Shown piece after piece: positions 61,521 through 64,000 of a DNA stretch of 64,000 nt; positions within the stretch are counted from its first letter, which is position 1; each line of letters opens with the position of its first letter. Made by a program: the position numbers and the translations under genes. Under the pieces are notes generated by a model, which saw nothing but the letters and a program-made list of their open reading frames with translations, had not been told where the DNA came from and made no database searches. Source of the stretch: Bifidobacterium oedipodis (GTDB lineage: Bacteria; Actinomycetota; Actinomycetes; Actinomycetales; Bifidobacteriaceae); contig NZ_JAAIII010000003.1 of NCBI RefSeq assembly GCF_012932425.1, positions 310,001 to 374,000 of the forward strand. The letters are read 5' to 3'.

Positions 61521-62504
61521 TCATTCCTTGACTGCGCCGGCGGCAAGGCCGGACTGCCAATACTTCTGCAGCAGCAGGAACGCTATTACCAGCGGGATAA
61601 TCGTGATCAGCGAACCCGTGATCACAAGGTTCTGGATCGCAGTGCCGCCGGCGGTGGAGGCCTGATCCTTCCACTGGTTCAGACCGATGGTCAGCGGGTA
61701 CCAGTTCTGGTCCTTGAGCATGATCAACGGCAGGAAGTAGTTATTCCACGTCGCCACAATCGTGAACAACGCAGTCGTCACGATACCGGGCGCGAGCAGC
61801 GGCAGACTGATCTGCCAGAACGTGCGGAATTCGCTGGCACCGTCCACGCGCGCGGCCTCCAGCAGTTCCTGGGGCACGGCCTGCTCACTGAAGATCCACA
61901 TCAGGTACAGGCCGAACGGGCTGATCAGGCTCGGGATGATCATAGCCGCGGGTGTGTTCGTGAGCCCCAGCTTGGCGAACAGCAAGAACTGCGGCACAGC
62001 CAGAGCGATACCAGGCACAGAGATCGCGCCGATGATCACCGCGAACACGGCCTTGCGGCCCGGGAAGCGGAACTTGGCCAGCGCGTAGCCGCCCATGATG
62101 GCCAGCAGGGTCGCGCCGCCGGCGCCCACCACCACGTACATCAGTGTGTTCACCAGCCAGCGGCCGAAGATACCATCGTTGTAAGTGAATACCGTGACGA
62201 TATTGTCCCACAGAGCGAAGGTTTTGCCGAAGCCCAGGCCAAATGTCGATGTGAAGTCAGACTGTGTCTTAGTGGCGTTGATCAGCAGATATACAAATGG
62301 AAACAGGCAGTAGATGGCGAACAACGCGGTCACAACCGTCAGCAGCCAGCTGCGGCGCGGATTGTTCACGTTTGCGAAACCGCTCTTCTCGCTGCGCTTG
62401 CGCTCCGCGGCCTCATCGCGCGCGACTCTCTTCTGACGTTCCTTTTCGGCCTTCCTAGCGGCCTTTTCCTGTTCCTTCAGGCTCATAGCAGTAGTAGCGC
62501 TCAT
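61521..62504 (-). CDS. Sugar ABC importer permease (MalG-like)
   Basis: A 327-aa membrane subunit. A long charged cytoplasmic N-terminus (LKEQEKAARKAEKERQKRVARDEAAERKRSEKS, about 9-41, probably helical) precedes six helices. The EAA loop is LLEAARVDGASEFRTFWQISLPLLAPGIVTTALFTIVATWNNYFLPLI. ATG 62504 lies one base after the upstream permease stop, so the two are coupled. With 62506 it likely serves the binding proteins 52916 and 54763. No ATPase in the window. Confidence 0.94.
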   Translation of the reverse strand: MSATTAMSLKEQEKAARKAEKERQKRVARDEAAERKRSEKSGFANVNNPRRSWLLTVVTALFAIYCLFPFVYLLINATKTQSDFTSTFGLGFGKTFALWDNIVTVFTYNDGIFGRWLVNTLMYVVVGAGGATLLAIMGGYALAKFRFPGRKAVFAVIIGAISVPGIALAVPQFLLFAKLGLTNTPAAMIIPSLISPFGLYLMWIFSEQAVPQELLEAARVDGASEFRTFWQISLPLLAPGIVTTALFTIVATWNNYFLPLIMLKDQNWYPLTIGLNQWKDQASTAGGTAIQNLVITGSLITIIPLVIAFLLLQKYWQSGLAAGAVKE

Positions 62505-62505
62505 C

Positions 62506-63438
62506 TTACTTCATCTGCTCCTTCATGCTCTTGAGCTGCACAATATAAGCGATCGTCATCGTGATGACAGCCATCACGATTGCCAACGCCGCCGCATAAT
62601 TGCTCTGATTGCCGGTGAAGCTCAGGTTGTACGCGTACATGTTCGGCGTGTAATACGTCGTGATCGCGTTACCTGGCACCATGTTCTGCATGATGCTTGG
62701 TTCGTTAAACAGCTGGAACGAACCGATGATCGAGAAGATCGTCGTGATGGCCAGCGAACCCTTGAGTTCGGGCAGCTTAATCGACTTGATGATCTGCCAT
62801 TCCGAGGCACCATCGATGGACGCGGCCTCATACAGGGAGTGCGGGATGGTGGACAGCGAACTGTAGAAGATCAGCATGTTGTATCCGGTAAACTCCCATG
62901 TCACGATGTTGCCAATGGAGGCCAGCAGCACGCTCGGAGCCAGCACGTCGATGTTGGTGCCCAGCAGATCGTTCAAGGAACCCACCAGACCATACTTCGC
63001 GCCATACATGAAACCCCAGATCAGGGTGGAGACCACGGCCGGCACCGCGTACGGCAGGAACGTGGAGATACGGAAGAACTTGGTGCCGTGCAGCTTCATC
63101 GAATCCAAAGCCAAAGCCAGCAAAGCCGACAGGCACAGCATGATAGGCACCTGCACCACCGTGAACAGGGCCACACGACCCACCGACTGCCAGAAATTCG
63201 CGTCCTGGAACAGACGCGCGTAATTCTCCAGCCCAACGAACCGGGTGCCGCCGATCATCTGCTTCTTGAAGAAGCTGATGTAGATTGCGTACACGATCGG
63301 GATGATGAACACGAACACGAACACCACCGCAAACGGCCACATGAATTTCCAACCACGCCAATCAGCCCTATGCCGATTGACACGCGCCTCGCTTGTGTGC
63401 TTCGGCACTGGTGCCGCGCTCACTTCAGCTGCTGCCAT
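62506..63438 (-). CDS. Sugar ABC importer permease (MalF-like)
   Basis: A 310-aa membrane subunit with six helices. FKKQMIGGTRFVGLENYARLFQDANFWQSVGRVALFTVVQVPIMLCLSALLALALD and the EAA loop YEAASIDGASEWQIIKSIKLPELKGSLAITTIFSIIGSFQLFNEPSIM are typical MalF. ATG 63438 has GAAGGAGAGGGATTGCA upstream. It is divergent from the lacI at 63765. The operator-like element at 63524 in the shared promoter region nearly matches that before the GPH symporter. Confidence 0.94.
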   Translation of the reverse strand: MAAAEVSAAPVPKHTSEARVNRHRADWRGWKFMWPFAVVFVFVFIIPIVYAIYISFFKKQMIGGTRFVGLENYARLFQDANFWQSVGRVALFTVVQVPIMLCLSALLALALDSMKLHGTKFFRISTFLPYAVPAVVSTLIWGFMYGAKYGLVGSLNDLLGTNIDVLAPSVLLASIGNIVTWEFTGYNMLIFYSSLSTIPHSLYEAASIDGASEWQIIKSIKLPELKGSLAITTIFSIIGSFQLFNEPSIMQNMVPGNAITTYYTPNMYAYNLSFTGNQSNYAAALAIVMAVITMTIAYIVQLKSMKEQMK

Positions 63439-63523
63439 TGCAATCCCTCTCCTTCGAAGGTTGATTGTCTGCCAGATGAATATGCGGGCGACCTTCCTCT
63501 TCGCCGAATCACATCCACCAAAA

Positions 63524-63549
63524 AATGTTTGCGTTATCATCATAACATT
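63524..63549. promoter_or_regulatory. LacI-type operator candidate before the permease pair
   Basis: AATGTT (63524) and AACATT (63544) are inverted, as are GTTAT and ATAAC around CATC inside (63533-63546). AATGTTTGCGTTATCATCA matches 9675-9693 at 18 of 19 positions. Confidence 0.65.
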
Positions 63550-63619
63550 GTTTTCTTTATTGTCCACCCGCGTGTTTTTCGCGCCTTTTCTGTTAGACCG
63601 TTATAATGATTACGAAAAC

Positions 63620-63634
63620 AACGATGTTATCGTT
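63620..63634. promoter_or_regulatory. Operator candidate AACGAT-GTT-ATCGTT
   Basis: Perfect 6-bp inverted repeat with 3-nt spacing in the middle of the 326-nt divergent region between the permease operon and lacI. Likely a binding site for that LacI. Confidence 0.6.
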
Positions 63635-63764
63635 ACCGCAGACTGTAACGTGTGTTACGCACAATATAATGTTTTTTCATGCAGCAACCGTAAGGTCGCA
63701 CCACAGTCGCACGGTCGCTACGATATATCGATACCATTCACCGCCAATCAGGGAGTTCAGAGAT

Positions 63765-64000
63765 ATGGCACGCAGTACTCAGATTTCCATGCAGGATGTC
63801 GCCCGTGAAGCAGGCGTCTCACCGCAGACGGTTTCGCGCGTGGCCAACGGTTCCGATGCCGTGCGCCCTGAAACACGCATCCGCGTCGAAGCGGCCATGG
63901 AAAAACTGGGCTATCGCCCGAACTATGCCGCGCGTGCGCTTAAGCACGGCGAGTTCCGCAACATTGGCGTTGTGCTGTTCAATATGACCACTTTCGGCAA
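63765..64000 (+). CDS. LacI-family regulator, 5' part (runs off the window)
   Basis: ATG 63765 follows GGGAG at 63751-63755. The first 78 residues are visible: HTH ISMQDVAREAGVSPQTVSRVANGSDAVRPETRIRVEAAMEKLGYRPN, hinge YAARALKHGEFRNIGVV, then the start of the sensor domain. It is divergent from the permease-GH42 unit, so it is the probable regulator of those genes and of itself. The remainder lies beyond 64000. Confidence 0.92.
   Translation, partial: MARSTQISMQDVAREAGVSPQTVSRVANGSDAVRPETRIRVEAAMEKLGYRPNYAARALKHGEFRNIGVVLFNMTTFG

Overview
The window looks like chromosome of a Bifidobacterium, most likely B. longum or a close relative. This is inferred from the high-GC codon use, the dense set of plant- and host-glycan glycoside hydrolases, the many LacI-type regulators, the sugar ABC importers that lack their own ATPase, and the single-chain PurL. 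No database search was possible, so the species is an inference.

Layout. (1) 1-4290: end of purC and complete purL (de novo purine synthesis), closed by a strong terminator. (2) 4310-8030: a small accessory patch with a VapBC-type toxin-antitoxin pair behind a perfect palindromic operator, an orphan higA with only the 3' end of higB left, and a LexA-controlled Y-family DNA polymerase with a YolD-like partner. (3) 8160-15508: a GPH-family sugar symporter and a five-gene peptide (Dpp/Opp-type) ABC importer. (4) 15690-16478: coaX. (5) 16648-18626: an orphan sugar-binding lipoprotein and an array of six palindromes with a 53-nt period.

(6) 18627-48286: a large polysaccharide-utilisation region, nearly all on the minus strand: AGE-family sugar isomerase, right-handed beta-helix (GH28-like) glycosidase, binding protein plus two permeases, divergent lacI, two tandem near-duplicate lacI genes, a YesL/DUF624 membrane protein, a heparinase II/III-like lyase, a frameshifted NPCBM-like protein, GH88 unsaturated uronyl hydrolase, an alpha/beta hydrolase broken by a perfect 20-bp tandem duplication, another lacI, GH31, a 42-residue small protein, a second array of palindromes, then GH127, GH36 and GH43. 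At least ten sites close to TGAAAnCGnTTTCA lie near these transcription units, so much of the region probably forms one LacI-type regulon. Lyase plus GH88 points to a uronic-acid-containing polymer. GH127, GH36, GH43 and GH31 would remove arabinose, galactose and xylose.

(7) 48321-51867: a DUF4143-type AAA ATPase preceded by five direct repeats at exactly 33-bp spacing, and a three-gene cassette that looks foreign (secreted C70/C39-like cysteine peptidase, bitopic membrane protein, MmpS-like lipoprotein) whose first two genes meet at a run of ten G. (8) 51889-64000: an arabinose/galactose block with a beta-sandwich protein, two paralogous sugar-binding lipoproteins, GH51 arabinofuranosidase, lacI, GH42 beta-galactosidase, two permeases and the start of another lacI.

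The observations most worth a second look are the two periodic palindrome arrays (18176-18481 and 41529-41830, with a further single copy at 4310-4354), the 33-bp iterons beside the ATPase, the peptidase cassette with its G10 tract, the 42-residue gene, and the two recent frame disruptions inside the polysaccharide locus. No tRNA, rRNA, CRISPR array, insertion sequence or prophage was recognised.
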